64,000 nt of DNA from Terriglobia bacterium (GTDB taxonomy: Bacteria; Acidobacteriota; Terriglobia; Terriglobales; Acidobacteriaceae): contig JAIQEU010000011.1 of NCBI GenBank assembly GCA_020073665.1, positions 124,001 through 188,000 on the forward strand. Reading direction: 5' to 3'. Positions 43,343 through 52,015 of this stretch are shown here, piece by piece. The stretch's first letter is position 1. Every line of letters starts with the position of its first letter. The position numbers were made by a program, and so were the translations under genes. Below the pieces are notes generated by a model, which worked only from the letters and a program-made list of their open reading frames with translations, did not search any database and was not told the origin of the DNA.

Positions 43343-45808
43343 GTGAAACGCGAGCGGCGTCAATTCCTGAAGGGCTTGGTTGGCGGCTCGGTGGCGCTGG
43401 GCCTGGGCTTTTCCGGATTGCGATTTCTGGAAGCGCTGCCTGCGGAAGGCGCCGTGCCGGCGGCGGAAAAGATCTTTCGCACCGGCCACAACACCAACTG
43501 CGATGGGGCTTGCGGACACCAGGTGCACGTGGTGGACGGGCGGGTAACGTTCATCGAGGGCGCCGGCTGGGAGACGAACATCGACGGCCGTGCGGCCCAG
43601 ACCTTCAATCCCCGCATTTGCCTGCGTGGCTTGTCACAGATTCAAAACACCTACAGCCCAGATCGCATCAAGTATCCCTATCGCCGCGTGGGGCCCAGAG
43701 GCTCAGGACAATTCGAGAGGATCACCTGGGACCAGGCGACCAGCGCGATTGCCGAGAATTTCCAGAAAATACAGACGCAATTTGGCAGGGAGTCGGTTTG
43801 GATTGCTCCCTACACCGGCGCACTGAGCCTGCTGGAAGGCGTCATTGGAGCCTCATTCCGCTTTGCCAGCGTGATTGGCGCGTCCGCCGGCGACTTTGAA
43901 GGCGACAACGAAGGCGACAGTGCTGGCCCCGCCGCCTTCAACTACATGCTGTACGACCCGACTGCGCCTGCCAACTCGGGCGGGCTTTTGGACGGTCACG
44001 AGTACACCGACCTGCTCAACGCGAAAGTAATCTTCCTGTGGGGCAATAACCTCGCCGAAACTTCCATCCCCGACTGGCGCACCGTCTGTGACGCCCGGAA
44101 CAACGGGACCAAGGTAATCTCGCTGGACCCCCGTTATACCCCGACGGCGGCCGGTGCTGACTTATGGGTGCCGGTCCGACCTGGAACCGACACCGCCCTG
44201 ATCGACGGGATGATGAATTGGATTATCCAGAACAAACGGTATGACGAAGCTTACCTGCTCAAGTACTCTGTGGCCCCTTTCCTGGTTCACCCCAAGACCA
44301 AGCTGTTTCTCAAACACAAGGACCTGGTGCCGGGTGGCGCGAACAAGTACGTAGTTTTCGATGAGCGCGATCGCACGATCAAACGGTATGACGATCCCAC
44401 GCTGACCAGGGCCAGTCTTCTGGGTACACATTCTTTCGGCGGGTTACAAGCCTCAACGGCCATGCAGGTTCTGGCCGACACGATGAGCAAGTTCACGCCG
44501 GAGTATGCGGCGAAGATCACGGATGTCGCCCCAGAAACCGTGGTGCACCTTGCGCAACTCTATGCCGGCAACCATCCCGCGGCCATCAAGTGTGGTTTCG
44601 GGCTCTCGCACTGGCACCGGGGCGATCTGACGCACCAGGCTCTCCTGACCATGGCCACACTCACCGGCAACATCGGGGTCCAAGGCGGCGGCGTGACCAT
44701 CATGAGTGGGGCGTTGCTGTCCAACGCCTTCAGCGGCCTGGGCAATTTCTGGAACCCGGATGGCAAGAAGTGGGTTCCCCTGCAACCCATGGCGGCCTGC
44801 GACGCCATGCTCTTTGGCAAGCCTTATCCGGTGCGGGCGGCGTGGTTCATGATCGACAACTACGCTCAGCAGATGGCCGACCGTAACAAGGTGCTCAAGG
44901 CCCTCAAGTCGCTGGATTTCCTGGTGGTGTCAGACTACGTGCTGTCCGCCACCGCAGAACTCGCTGACATCGTGCTGCCGGCTTGTACTTATCTTGAAAA
45001 AACGGACCTCCTCGGGTCGTTCAATTACTACCTGCAGTACATGCCTAAGGTCATCGAGCCGATGTGGGAGTCGAAATCCGATCTGGACGCCTTCGGCCTG
45101 GTTGCGCAGAAAATGGGAGTCGGGCAGTACTTTCAGAAGAAGCCGGATGACTATATTAAGGACGTACTGGCCATCGGCGACCCGAAGGCTCCCGAATCTG
45201 TGCGCGGGTTGACTTGGGAGCAGTTGACCAGCGGTGCGTACCGGCTCAATCTGCCCGCGCCCTACGTCCCTTATGCTGACAAGAAGTTTGCCACCAAGTC
45301 CGGCAGGATTGAGTTCTACGTGGAGTCGCTGCTTCCGTATGACCAGGAAGTGTGTGACTACAAAGAGCCCATCGAGGCTTCCCCTAACAATCCGCTCTAC
45401 CAGAAGTATCCGCTGGTGTTTCTTAGCACCCACACCAGGTTTCGCACGCACTCGCAATACGCCAATCTGCCGTGGCTGAAAGAAATAAACAACAACGGCG
45501 AGGGCTTTCTCGAGATTAATCCCACGGACGCGCGCGCACGCGGGATTGCGAGCGGACATGTCGTCAGAATCTTCAACGACCGAGGCTGGATGAAGGTGCG
45601 GGCACGCCTGACCGAAGCCATCAAGCCGGGAGTGGTCAACTGCTACCAGGGAGGATGGGTTACCCGGCAGGTCAAGCACTACATCGAAGGGCATCCAAAT
45701 AACCTGACCCACCAGATCGCGAATCCGGCGCAGTCGATCGTGCCGAACTTTCCGTCCAATGCTGCCTATTACGACTGCCTGGTGCAGGTAGAGAAGGCAG
45801 AGGGCTAG
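43343..45808 (+). CDS. Tat-exported molybdopterin oxidoreductase, DMSO-reductase family (complete)
   Basis: GTG 43343 is chosen because GGAGGAGA precedes it and it starts the Tat signal KRERRQFLKGLVGGS. The 821-residue enzyme has an N-terminal iron-sulfur motif of type II enzymes (NTNCDGACGHQV...ICLRG), the large bis-PGD core, and a complete C-terminal pterin-binding domain (GFLEINPTDARARGIASG ... NCYQGGWV ... AAYYDCLVQVEKAEG). GDSAGPA may supply the Mo ligand. It resembles DMSO/selenate/nitrate reductase-like type II enzymes, but the substrate is not evident. It is followed at once by its ferredoxin and NrfD-type subunits. Confidence 0.88.
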   Translation: MKRERRQFLKGLVGGSVALGLGFSGLRFLEALPAEGAVPAAEKIFRTGHNTNCDGACGHQVHVVDGRVTFIEGAGWETNIDGRAAQTFNPRICLRGLSQIQNTYSPDRIKYPYRRVGPRGSGQFERITWDQATSAIAENFQKIQTQFGRESVWIAPYTGALSLLEGVIGASFRFASVIGASAGDFEGDNEGDSAGPAAFNYMLYDPTAPANSGGLLDGHEYTDLLNAKVIFLWGNNLAETSIPDWRTVCDARNNGTKVISLDPRYTPTAAGADLWVPVRPGTDTALIDGMMNWIIQNKRYDEAYLLKYSVAPFLVHPKTKLFLKHKDLVPGGANKYVVFDERDRTIKRYDDPTLTRASLLGTHSFGGLQASTAMQVLADTMSKFTPEYAAKITDVAPETVVHLAQLYAGNHPAAIKCGFGLSHWHRGDLTHQALLTMATLTGNIGVQGGGVTIMSGALLSNAFSGLGNFWNPDGKKWVPLQPMAACDAMLFGKPYPVRAAWFMIDNYAQQMADRNKVLKALKSLDFLVVSDYVLSATAELADIVLPACTYLEKTDLLGSFNYYLQYMPKVIEPMWESKSDLDAFGLVAQKMGVGQYFQKKPDDYIKDVLAIGDPKAPESVRGLTWEQLTSGAYRLNLPAPYVPYADKKFATKSGRIEFYVESLLPYDQEVCDYKEPIEASPNNPLYQKYPLVFLSTHTRFRTHSQYANLPWLKEINNNGEGFLEINPTDARARGIASGHVVRIFNDRGWMKVRARLTEAIKPGVVNCYQGGWVTRQVKHYIEGHPNNLTHQIANPAQSIVPNFPSNAAYYDCLVQVEKAEG

Positions 45809-45813
45809 ACACC

Positions 45814-46524
45814 ATGAGCAAGCGTTGGGGCATAGCCATTGATCAGAACCGGTGTATCGGCTGTTGGACCTGCGCCGTGGCTTGCAAAGCGATCAACAAC
45901 CAGCCCCTGGGCACTTATTGGAACCGCATTCTGACCAGCAGGCCGAACGAAAACGCTCCCACGACTGCTCCGGCCACGCTCGCTATTGATGTTCCGCACG
46001 GGACCTTCCCCGATGTTCAGCTGGCCTACCAGCCGACCTCGTGCCAGCACTGCCAGAACGCGCCGTGTGAGAAGGTCTGCCCGGTGAACGCCACCTTCCG
46101 TCGGGAAGATGGGGCCATCCTGGTCGACTTCGAAAGGTGTATCGGTTGCCGCTACTGCATGGCGGCTTGTCCTTACGGAGTGAGGACCTTCACCTGGGGC
46201 GAAGGCCAGTATGCCCCCGAGTTTGCGGTCGGCTACGGGAAGGACTACCGGTCCGCAGGCCGCCTGGTGTTCACACCGCAGCGGCCGATTGGCGTGGCGG
46301 AGAAGTGCACCCTTTGCGTGGAACGGATCGACGTCGGGAAACAACCCATGTGTGTCGATGCCTGTCCGGCTGGAGCCAGGGTCTTCGGCGACTTGAATGA
46401 CCCGGCCAGCGCCATCAGCGTGTCCATCCAACAGCAGGGCGGACGGCAGTTGCTCAGTGAACTGGGCACGGATGCGAATGTTTTCTATCTTCCGGTCTCT
46501 CGACCGAACAAAGTGCGGTCGTGA
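45814..46524 (+). CDS. Four-cluster ferredoxin subunit of the second molybdoenzyme (DmsB/PhsB-like)
   Basis: The 236-residue electron-transfer subunit has no signal of its own and would be carried across the membrane with the catalytic subunit. Four Cys motifs are visible: CIGCWTCAVACK, CQHCQNAPCEKVCP, CIGCRYCMAACPYG and CTLCVERIDVG...CVDACP. It starts five bases after the catalytic gene's stop. The membrane subunit follows after one base. Electrons would pass between the NrfD-type quinone site and the molybdenum centre. Confidence 0.93.
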   Translation: MSKRWGIAIDQNRCIGCWTCAVACKAINNQPLGTYWNRILTSRPNENAPTTAPATLAIDVPHGTFPDVQLAYQPTSCQHCQNAPCEKVCPVNATFRREDGAILVDFERCIGCRYCMAACPYGVRTFTWGEGQYAPEFAVGYGKDYRSAGRLVFTPQRPIGVAEKCTLCVERIDVGKQPMCVDACPAGARVFGDLNDPASAISVSIQQQGGRQLLSELGTDANVFYLPVSRPNKVRS

Positions 46525-46525
46525 A

Positions 46526-47779
46526 ATGGAAACCGAAGCGATGACAAACGCGAAGCAACTTGCGAGCAGCCGCTACCGCGCATGGCTAGGGTTGCTGGCG
46601 CTGCTCATGCTGGTGGCGTTTACTGCCTGGATATACGAACTGAGGTATGGTCTGGCCAGCACGGGAATGCGCAATGTGATTTCCTGGGGCGTCTACATCG
46701 TTACCTTTGCTTTCTTCATCAAGCTGTCCGCCGGCGGTTTGATCGTGGCCTCTTCGGCGGAAGTATTTGGCATAACTGAGCTGAAACCGCTGGCGCGTCT
46801 GGGCATCCTGACGGCAGCCGCCTGCGTTTTGGTAGCAGCCGCAACCATCATTCCAGATCTAGGCCGCCCCGCCCGTATTGGCAACTTGTTCCTCCATCCC
46901 AACTGGCATTCCCCGATGGTGTGGGATGTGGCCATAGTGAGCGCCTACTTCCTGCTCGCGGCAATGGACTTGCGAGTGATGTGCTCCGGTTCAGAGCCGC
47001 AGCGAAAGCACAAGCTGCTTACGATGTTGGCCATCATTGGGCTCCCGGCCGCCTTTGCTCTCCATTCCATCACCGCGTGGATCTTCGGGCTACAGATCTC
47101 GCGTACGTTCTGGAACACCGCGTTACTGGCTCCCCTGTTTGTGGTGTCAGCGATTCTATCGGGCACTGCCCTGATCGCTATCATCTCCGGCGCACTGCAG
47201 AGGTTTGGAGGGATCAGGCTTGAGGGATCTACCTGGCGCAAGCTAAGCGGGTTGATGGCTGTAAGCGCCGCTATTATGTTGTTCTTCCTCTTCAGCGAGT
47301 ACTTGACGGTGTTATGGGGAAATGTGCCCAGGGAAATGGTGACGCTGAAGATGATCCTGCCCGGAGGAGCGTTCTCGCTGTTGTTCTGGCTGGAGTGGGT
47401 CATCGGCGGAATTATTCCCTTCATTCTCTTGGTAGTGCTGCAAACCCGGCGCCGGGTGGGCGCGGTCGTAACCTGCGCGGTGCTCATCCTGGTCGGGGTC
47501 TTTGCGTTCCAAATAGAGCTGACTGCCGTTGGTATGGCCAACCCGCTGATTCAGCTTGCTCCCGGCACATCAATCGGCACCTACACGCCGGGCAGGTCAG
47601 TATTCCAATTCGTGGGGCAATACGCTCCCACCTGGGTTGAATATTCGATTGTTCTAGGACTCATCGCCTTTGGCGCCTTGCTGGTGACTGTCGGCTACCG
47701 CTGGCTCGGAGCGAGAGAGTTTCTGCCGACCAGGGCGGCGCGCACGGACGAGGCAATGCAGAAGGCGGTTCACGCGTGA
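46526..47779 (+). CDS. NrfD/PsrC-type membrane subunit
   Basis: The 417-residue integral-membrane protein has about nine to ten hydrophobic helices. It resembles NrfD/PsrC quinone-interacting subunits: GMRNVISWGVYIVTFAFFIKLSAGGLIVAS near the N-terminus and DLGRPARIGNLFLHPNWHSPMVWD in the conserved loop. It probably anchors the complex and exchanges electrons with the quinone pool. ATG 46526 lies one base past the ferredoxin gene's stop; ATG 46541 is an alternative. The stop overlaps the GTG of the next gene. It may serve both molybdoenzymes, as no other membrane subunit is present. Confidence 0.9.
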   Translation: METEAMTNAKQLASSRYRAWLGLLALLMLVAFTAWIYELRYGLASTGMRNVISWGVYIVTFAFFIKLSAGGLIVASSAEVFGITELKPLARLGILTAAACVLVAAATIIPDLGRPARIGNLFLHPNWHSPMVWDVAIVSAYFLLAAMDLRVMCSGSEPQRKHKLLTMLAIIGLPAAFALHSITAWIFGLQISRTFWNTALLAPLFVVSAILSGTALIAIISGALQRFGGIRLEGSTWRKLSGLMAVSAAIMLFFLFSEYLTVLWGNVPREMVTLKMILPGGAFSLLFWLEWVIGGIIPFILLVVLQTRRRVGAVVTCAVLILVGVFAFQIELTAVGMANPLIQLAPGTSIGTYTPGRSVFQFVGQYAPTWVEYSIVLGLIAFGALLVTVGYRWLGAREFLPTRAARTDEAMQKAVHA

Positions 47780-48423
47780 AACCAGCGACCGGCAATTTCG
47801 TTGACCATCGAAACCAGGCACCAGCAGCGCTGGTCCTGGCACTCAGCGACTGGTGGAGCCAGCCGAGCCCGGCCAGGATCACGCTGTGGAGCAGTTCTCA
47901 CTACATGCAGCGCATTAAGGCGATCTGCGCCCCGTCGGGACAACAGCCGGAAGCGCCGTTAGGCGCAAACGTCGACAAGCTGTTGTCCACAATCCATTTC
48001 GAGAGAGACGGGCTAATCGCGGAGTATGAGCGGCTGTTTGTTGGGCCTGCTGCCCCACCTTGCCCTCCCTATGAAGCAGTGTGGCGTACGGACAGGCCGA
48101 AGCACGAGCAAGGCACGGTGGTTGGACAGTGCACGGAAGAGGTGAAGCAGCTCTACCGGGACATGGGCATGCGACTTCGTCCCGGCGAGGTTGAGTTGGC
48201 GGACCACATTGCAATCGAATTGGAGGCGCTAACCTACGCTTGGAATTCCGGTGTCAATGTGCGAGTGGTCGAAGAGATATTGGATCGGCTGCAGGTATGG
48301 CTGCCGCGGTTTTGTGCCTCGGTGGTCGCGAATTCGCGATCAGAGTTTTACCGGGGCTTGGCTGATTTGACGCTGGAGTTCTTGCTGGGCGAACGCACGG
48401 TGCCGGTTAGGGCCGAGGCGTAA
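47776..48423 (+). CDS. TorD/DmsD-family molybdoenzyme chaperone (second copy)
   Basis: The 215-residue protein has the same signature as the first copy: EYERLFVGPAAPPCPPYEAVWR. It is otherwise distinct, so it is not a recent duplicate. GTG 47776 overlaps the NrfD-type stop in a GTGA arrangement. Its client is presumably the complete enzyme at 43343. Two chaperones for two enzymes in one operon suggest enzyme-specific maturation. Confidence 0.85.
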   Translation: MKPATGNFVDHRNQAPAALVLALSDWWSQPSPARITLWSSSHYMQRIKAICAPSGQQPEAPLGANVDKLLSTIHFERDGLIAEYERLFVGPAAPPCPPYEAVWRTDRPKHEQGTVVGQCTEEVKQLYRDMGMRLRPGEVELADHIAIELEALTYAWNSGVNVRVVEEILDRLQVWLPRFCASVVANSRSEFYRGLADLTLEFLLGERTVPVRAEA

Positions 48424-48483
48424 GTTCGCGGGCGAGGAAAACGGCTGAAACGTACGTTTGAGAAACCAGGAAGGACAAAAACG

Positions 48484-48648
48484 ATGTTTGGAAAATTAGG
48501 AATGCCGGAGTTGCTGCTCGTACTTGCGATTGCCCTGCTGATTTTCGGGCCGCGAAAACTCGGGGAGCTGGGTAAGAGCCTGGGCGAGGGAATCCGCGGA
48601 TTCAAGTCCGCCGTTTCTGATGGCGGGGAAGAGAAGCCGGCCAAGTAG
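48484..48648 (+). CDS. tatA: TatA-type Sec-independent translocase subunit
   Basis: This 54-residue protein has one transmembrane helix (MPELLLVLAIALLIFGP), the FGPRKLGELGKSLGEGIRGFK amphipathic helix that defines TatA/TatE, and a short charged tail. It is preceded by AGGA. Linked to Tat-dependent molybdoenzymes and their chaperones, it looks like a dedicated export component. No tatB or tatC is nearby, so it must work with proteins encoded elsewhere. Confidence 0.92.
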   Translation: MFGKLGMPELLLVLAIALLIFGPRKLGELGKSLGEGIRGFKSAVSDGGEEKPAK

Positions 48649-48692
48649 ATGAGTTATGGATGTATAGGAGCCGGGAATCCGGTTTCTGTTTT

Positions 48693-48825
48693 GTCTCCGA
48701 CCAGAGTTTTCTAAAAGTGCGCTGGCACTCATGAAAGTTCTGGCGGCGGCCAGCCCTGAAAAAGGGCATGGGCCCGAGGGTCACGCTGGAAATGGCGCTG
48801 CCTCCCGACTTGGAAAGGAGACCAA
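48693..48825 (+). promoter_or_regulatory. Probable Moco (molybdenum cofactor) riboswitch controlling moaA
   Basis: The 177-base gap between tatA and moaA is highly structured. GTCTCC (48693-48698) pairs with GGAGAC (48817-48822), closing a multi-branched fold over the moaA Shine-Dalgarno AAGGAG. Inside are GTGC-GCTG-GCAC, GCCC-TGAAAAA-GGGC and CGC-TGGAAAT-GGCG hairpins. CCTCCC (48801-48806) can compete for the same Shine-Dalgarno. Its position before moaA next to molybdoenzymes fits the Moco RNA motif. I assign it from context, structure and a partial resemblance to the consensus. Confidence 0.55.
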
Positions 48826-49839
48826 GTGGCTACATCGTTGCTGCAACTTCATCCGGAACACAGACCTTCCTATCGAGATCATCTCTGGCCGCTCCCGAGT
48901 ACGCGGCTACTCAGGCTCTCGGTTACCGACCGCTGCAATTTTCGTTGCCGCTACTGCATGCCTGCGGAAGGCGTCCCAGGCATCTCGCACGGTGAACTGC
49001 TTTCCCTCGAACAACTGGCGGAGATGGTGAGATGGCTCTCGCGCTACACCTCGATTGAGCGAGTGAAACTCACGGGTGGCGAGCCCCTGGTGCGCCGGGG
49101 CCTGGAGCATCTGGTCGCCGAGCTTTCCACCCTGCCCCGCGTGCGTGAAATCTCTCTGACCACAAACGGTTCGTTGCTGGCACGCCAGGCGCAAATCCTG
49201 AAAGAATCGGGACTGGCGCGAGTCAGTGTTTCGCTGGACTCGCTCGATCCGGAACGCTTCGCCGAGCTTTCGCGTGGAGGACAATTGAAAAACACGCTGG
49301 CGGGCATTGACGCGGCCCTGCAAGCCGGACTGGTCCCTCTCAAGCTGAACACCGTGCTGCAACGCTCCACCTGGCAAAGGGACGTTCCCATGCTGCTGGA
49401 TTTTGCCGCCGAGCGCGGGCTGGAGCCGCGCTTCATTGAACTCATGCGAACCGGCACCGAGCGTGCATGGTGCGACTCGGAGTTTGTGGCGGTCGACGAG
49501 GTACGCGAGTGGCTGGAGGAGCGAACCCCCGTGGTTTCGATCCCAACCCCCGCGGGAGTACCAGCACGCCAGTCGCAGATTCGCTGGGCAGGCAGGCTGC
49601 TGGATGTTGGTTGGATCGCACCCCGCTCACATCCGTTCTGCACCGCCTGCGAACGGGTTCGGCTCGATGCGCGCGGACGGTTGCGGCGCTGCCTTATGGA
49701 TCCAGAGGCGCTTGATCTGGTCCGACTAAGACAGACACAGGGTGACGAAAGCATGGACGCGCTCTATACCTACCTGCGAAGAAAGCAGGCGCCGGACGGC
49801 ATGGACAGCGAGTACGCTATGAGCCAGATCGGGGGATGA
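48826..49839 (+). CDS. moaA: GTP 3',8-cyclase MoaA (molybdenum cofactor biosynthesis)
   Basis: The 337-residue radical-SAM enzyme converts GTP to 3',8-cyclo-GTP, the first step of Moco synthesis. The N-terminal SAM cluster is C37/C41/C44 (CNFRCRYC). The C-terminal cluster is CTACERVRLDARGRLRRC, and the protein ends in Gly-Gly, which reaches the active site. The GTG at 48826 is preceded by GGAAAGGAG, the element that the leader structure can mask. Its stop overlaps the next gene's ATG (ATGA). Confidence 0.95.
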   Translation: MATSLLQLHPEHRPSYRDHLWPLPSTRLLRLSVTDRCNFRCRYCMPAEGVPGISHGELLSLEQLAEMVRWLSRYTSIERVKLTGGEPLVRRGLEHLVAELSTLPRVREISLTTNGSLLARQAQILKESGLARVSVSLDSLDPERFAELSRGGQLKNTLAGIDAALQAGLVPLKLNTVLQRSTWQRDVPMLLDFAAERGLEPRFIELMRTGTERAWCDSEFVAVDEVREWLEERTPVVSIPTPAGVPARQSQIRWAGRLLDVGWIAPRSHPFCTACERVRLDARGRLRRCLMDPEALDLVRLRQTQGDESMDALYTYLRRKQAPDGMDSEYAMSQIGG

Positions 49840-50888
49840 GCGTGGGAGAACACCGGGGTTACCAGCGATACAGCGCGCCCGTGCTGGCGGTCTGCGGCTA
49901 CTCGGGCTCCGGAAAGACTACGCTGCTGGCAGCGGCGATCCCGCGACTCGTGGCCCAGGGCCTGTCGGTGGCGGTCGTAAAGCACGACGCGCACGGCGCG
50001 ATCGTGGACACACCCGGAAAGGATAGCGACCGCCTCTTCCAGGCGGGTGCCACAGTGGCGCTGCGTGGGCCGGACCAGCAGTTTCAGCGCCGGCGCACGA
50101 CCGCATCGCTTTCCCTGCAAGCTACGCTCGCCGAGTTCTCACGCGACCATGACCTGCTGCTGGTAGAAGGACACAAAGACACGCCGCTCCCGAAGTTCTG
50201 GCTGGAGAGTTCCCCGCGCATCGCCACTCCCGAAAACGTTACCAACATCATTGCGACTCTGAAGTGGGACAGCCAGCGCCTGGAGGCTTTCCTCGGCTAC
50301 ATCCACAAGTGGCTGCCCCAGGCATGGGCCGATCGACCGCTCTATAGGGGACTGCTCGTGAGCGAGCCGATATTGAGCATGGAGCCCGGGAAAAAGTCGC
50401 CGAACGCCGGTCATCAACACCTCGCCGAGATCGTGGCGGCCCTGCGTTCCAGTTCAGGGTCCGATGACTTGCTGGTCTTGGGGACGGGATCGCTTCCGGA
50501 ATCGCTCAGAAATATCTCCCGGCTACCGGATGTCCCCGGATTCGGTGGTCCTTGCGCTAGCTTGATTGCCGCCCATCGCTGGCTTCCGGAGGCCGCGTGG
50601 ATGATGGTTAGTTGCGACTTTTCGGAACTCCGTGCCGAGGACATACAATGGCTGGCCGCCCAGCGGCGCCCCGGAACTTGGGCTGTAATTCCAAGGGACG
50701 ACGGTCATGGGTTGCCCGCGCTTGCGCTCTACGAACCGCAAGCCTTGGCTGCATTGGAGCGCCAGGCGATCGAGGATCCTGACCGCAGAGCGCGGTTGGT
50801 GACGTTGCTCGACCATCCGCGTACCCAGGCCATGATTCTGCTCCACCGCCGAGATCGCCGGCACGCCGCCGGCGCTGTGAGAAGGTAG
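49836..50888 (+). CDS. MobB-MobA-like fusion (molybdenum guanine dinucleotide cofactor synthesis)
   Basis: The 350-residue protein starts with a MobB-type GTPase domain (about 15-165): Walker A GYSGSGKTTL, then VVKHDAHGAIVDTPGKDSDR and LLLVEGHKDTPLPKFW. The second half (about 170-330) resembles the MobA nucleotidyltransferase (GFGGPCASLIAAHRWLPEAAWMMVSCDFSEL). However, the MobA signature GG-x-S-x-R-M-G-x-x-K is degenerate here (EPILSMEPGKK). It would convert Mo-molybdopterin to the MGD form used by the DMSO-reductase-family enzymes upstream. The ATG overlaps the moaA stop. Loss of the full MobA signature could mean a regulatory role for the second half. Confidence 0.85.
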   Translation: MSVGEHRGYQRYSAPVLAVCGYSGSGKTTLLAAAIPRLVAQGLSVAVVKHDAHGAIVDTPGKDSDRLFQAGATVALRGPDQQFQRRRTTASLSLQATLAEFSRDHDLLLVEGHKDTPLPKFWLESSPRIATPENVTNIIATLKWDSQRLEAFLGYIHKWLPQAWADRPLYRGLLVSEPILSMEPGKKSPNAGHQHLAEIVAALRSSSGSDDLLVLGTGSLPESLRNISRLPDVPGFGGPCASLIAAHRWLPEAAWMMVSCDFSELRAEDIQWLAAQRRPGTWAVIPRDDGHGLPALALYEPQALAALERQAIEDPDRRARLVTLLDHPRTQAMILLHRRDRRHAAGAVRR

Positions 50889-50936
50889 CCAAGGCAGTAC
50901 GGGATGCGGCAAGCAGAGGAGCGGAGCGCCCGTGGA

Positions 50937-51377
50937 TTAGTACTTCCACATTCTGATTTCGTTGCCGCCCTTCTCGAAATGAACTTCATCCATGAGCTGC
51001 CGAATCAGGTAAACCCCGCGGCCGTGGTCGGCAAACACGTTCTCCGGCCGCTTTGGATCGGCCACGACGTCGGGATTGAAGCCCGGCCCTGGATCGGTGA
51101 TGATGACCACGATTCGGCCCTGGGGATCCGACTGCAACCGGCAGCGGACTTCCTTGGACCGGTCACTCTGGCATCCGTGGACCACGGCGTTGACCAGCGC
51201 TTCCTGCACGGCCAACTCAATCTCCAATCGCTTCTCATCCGGGACCAGCAACTGGACTAGGGTTGCGGATATGGCGTCGGTGACCGCGGCGATCGCTTCA
51301 GTGTCGGCGGGAAAGCCCAGGTTGAGCAGTTCGGATAGCTGCTTATCCGGACGGGAGGCATGGGGTTCAGGCGTCAT
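50937..51377 (-). CDS. RsbW-like anti-sigma factor/serine kinase (HATPase domain)
   Basis: The 146-residue protein has the GHKL ATPase motifs. The N-box is ELAVQEALVNAVVHG, the G1 motif is ITDPGPGFNP, and the lid/G2 segment reads DHGRGVYLIRQLMDEV. It is the kinase/anti-sigma class used in partner switching: it binds a sigma factor or target and phosphorylates a STAS antagonist. It lies 46 bases after a STAS gene on the same strand. No cognate sigma-B-type factor is adjacent. The SpoIIE-type phosphatase at 15966 could complete the cycle, though 35 kb away. Confidence 0.88.
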   Translation of the reverse strand: MTPEPHASRPDKQLSELLNLGFPADTEAIAAVTDAISATLVQLLVPDEKRLEIELAVQEALVNAVVHGCQSDRSKEVRCRLQSDPQGRIVVIITDPGPGFNPDVVADPKRPENVFADHGRGVYLIRQLMDEVHFEKGGNEIRMWKY

Positions 51378-51423
51378 GAGGTCTCATCCCGAAGGTTGAA
51401 TCCGACGATTCGAAACAGGCAGT

Positions 51424-51762
51424 TCAAGCGAAGGATTCCACCGCCGCATCGTCGGTCTCGAAAATCTGGAAGAGGTTCAGGACGCCCACCAGGCGCAGGG
51501 TTTGCACCGCGAACTTGGAGGGCTGTACCAGCTTGATGTTCCCGCCACGCTGCTTGGTGGAGGCCAGAAAACGCACCAGCAGGCCGATTCCGCTGGAATC
51601 GATCATGGGCACTTCAGCAAGGTTGATTACAATGCGCGTATCGCCGCCGCCCAGTGCTTCCTCGATAGTTTGACGCAAGCCATCTACGGCGGGGCCCACT
51701 CGGAGAGGTCCCCGAAGCTGAACGACCTGTACTTGTGAACGCTTACGGACATTAATGTCCAA
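51424..51762 (-). CDS. STAS-domain anti-anti-sigma factor (RsbV-like)
   Basis: The 112-residue STAS protein has the phosphorylatable-serine motif PMIDSSGIGLLVRFLAS. It would bind its kinase partner, encoded just downstream, when dephosphorylated. The start is taken as TTG 51762 after GGGGG, giving LDINVRKRSQVQVVQLRGPL as the N-terminal strands. The reading frame continues to 52017 without similarity and would run into the divergent regulator gene. The TTG start is inferred. Confidence 0.82.
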   Translation of the reverse strand: MDINVRKRSQVQVVQLRGPLRVGPAVDGLRQTIEEALGGGDTRIVINLAEVPMIDSSGIGLLVRFLASTKQRGGNIKLVQPSKFAVQTLRLVGVLNLFQIFETDDAAVESFA

Positions 51763-52015
51763 GCCACATCCCCCTTTCGAGGCTCTGCGATCATGACGGA
51801 CGTTGAGGGTGTCGTCACATCGCGTGCCCAAGTTACGGGAATGTGCAAGGTTTTGCAAGGGTGGGCTCCGCAGGCTCGCATCGCCGTCAAGATGCAGGCC
51901 AGACGGGACTGAACCGGGGGATCCGCAGGGCCGGCACCGCCTGTCGACAGGGGTGAAAATTTCATCCCCATAGGGGGAAAAATCTGCCATAATGCATGCC
52001 CTCCTGGGAGGAGAC

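Noticed and set aside
48671-48690. Intrinsic terminator after tatA (CCGG-GAAT-CCGG with a T-rich tail)
   Set aside because: The stem has only four base pairs; it is more likely part of the moaA leader region than a terminator.
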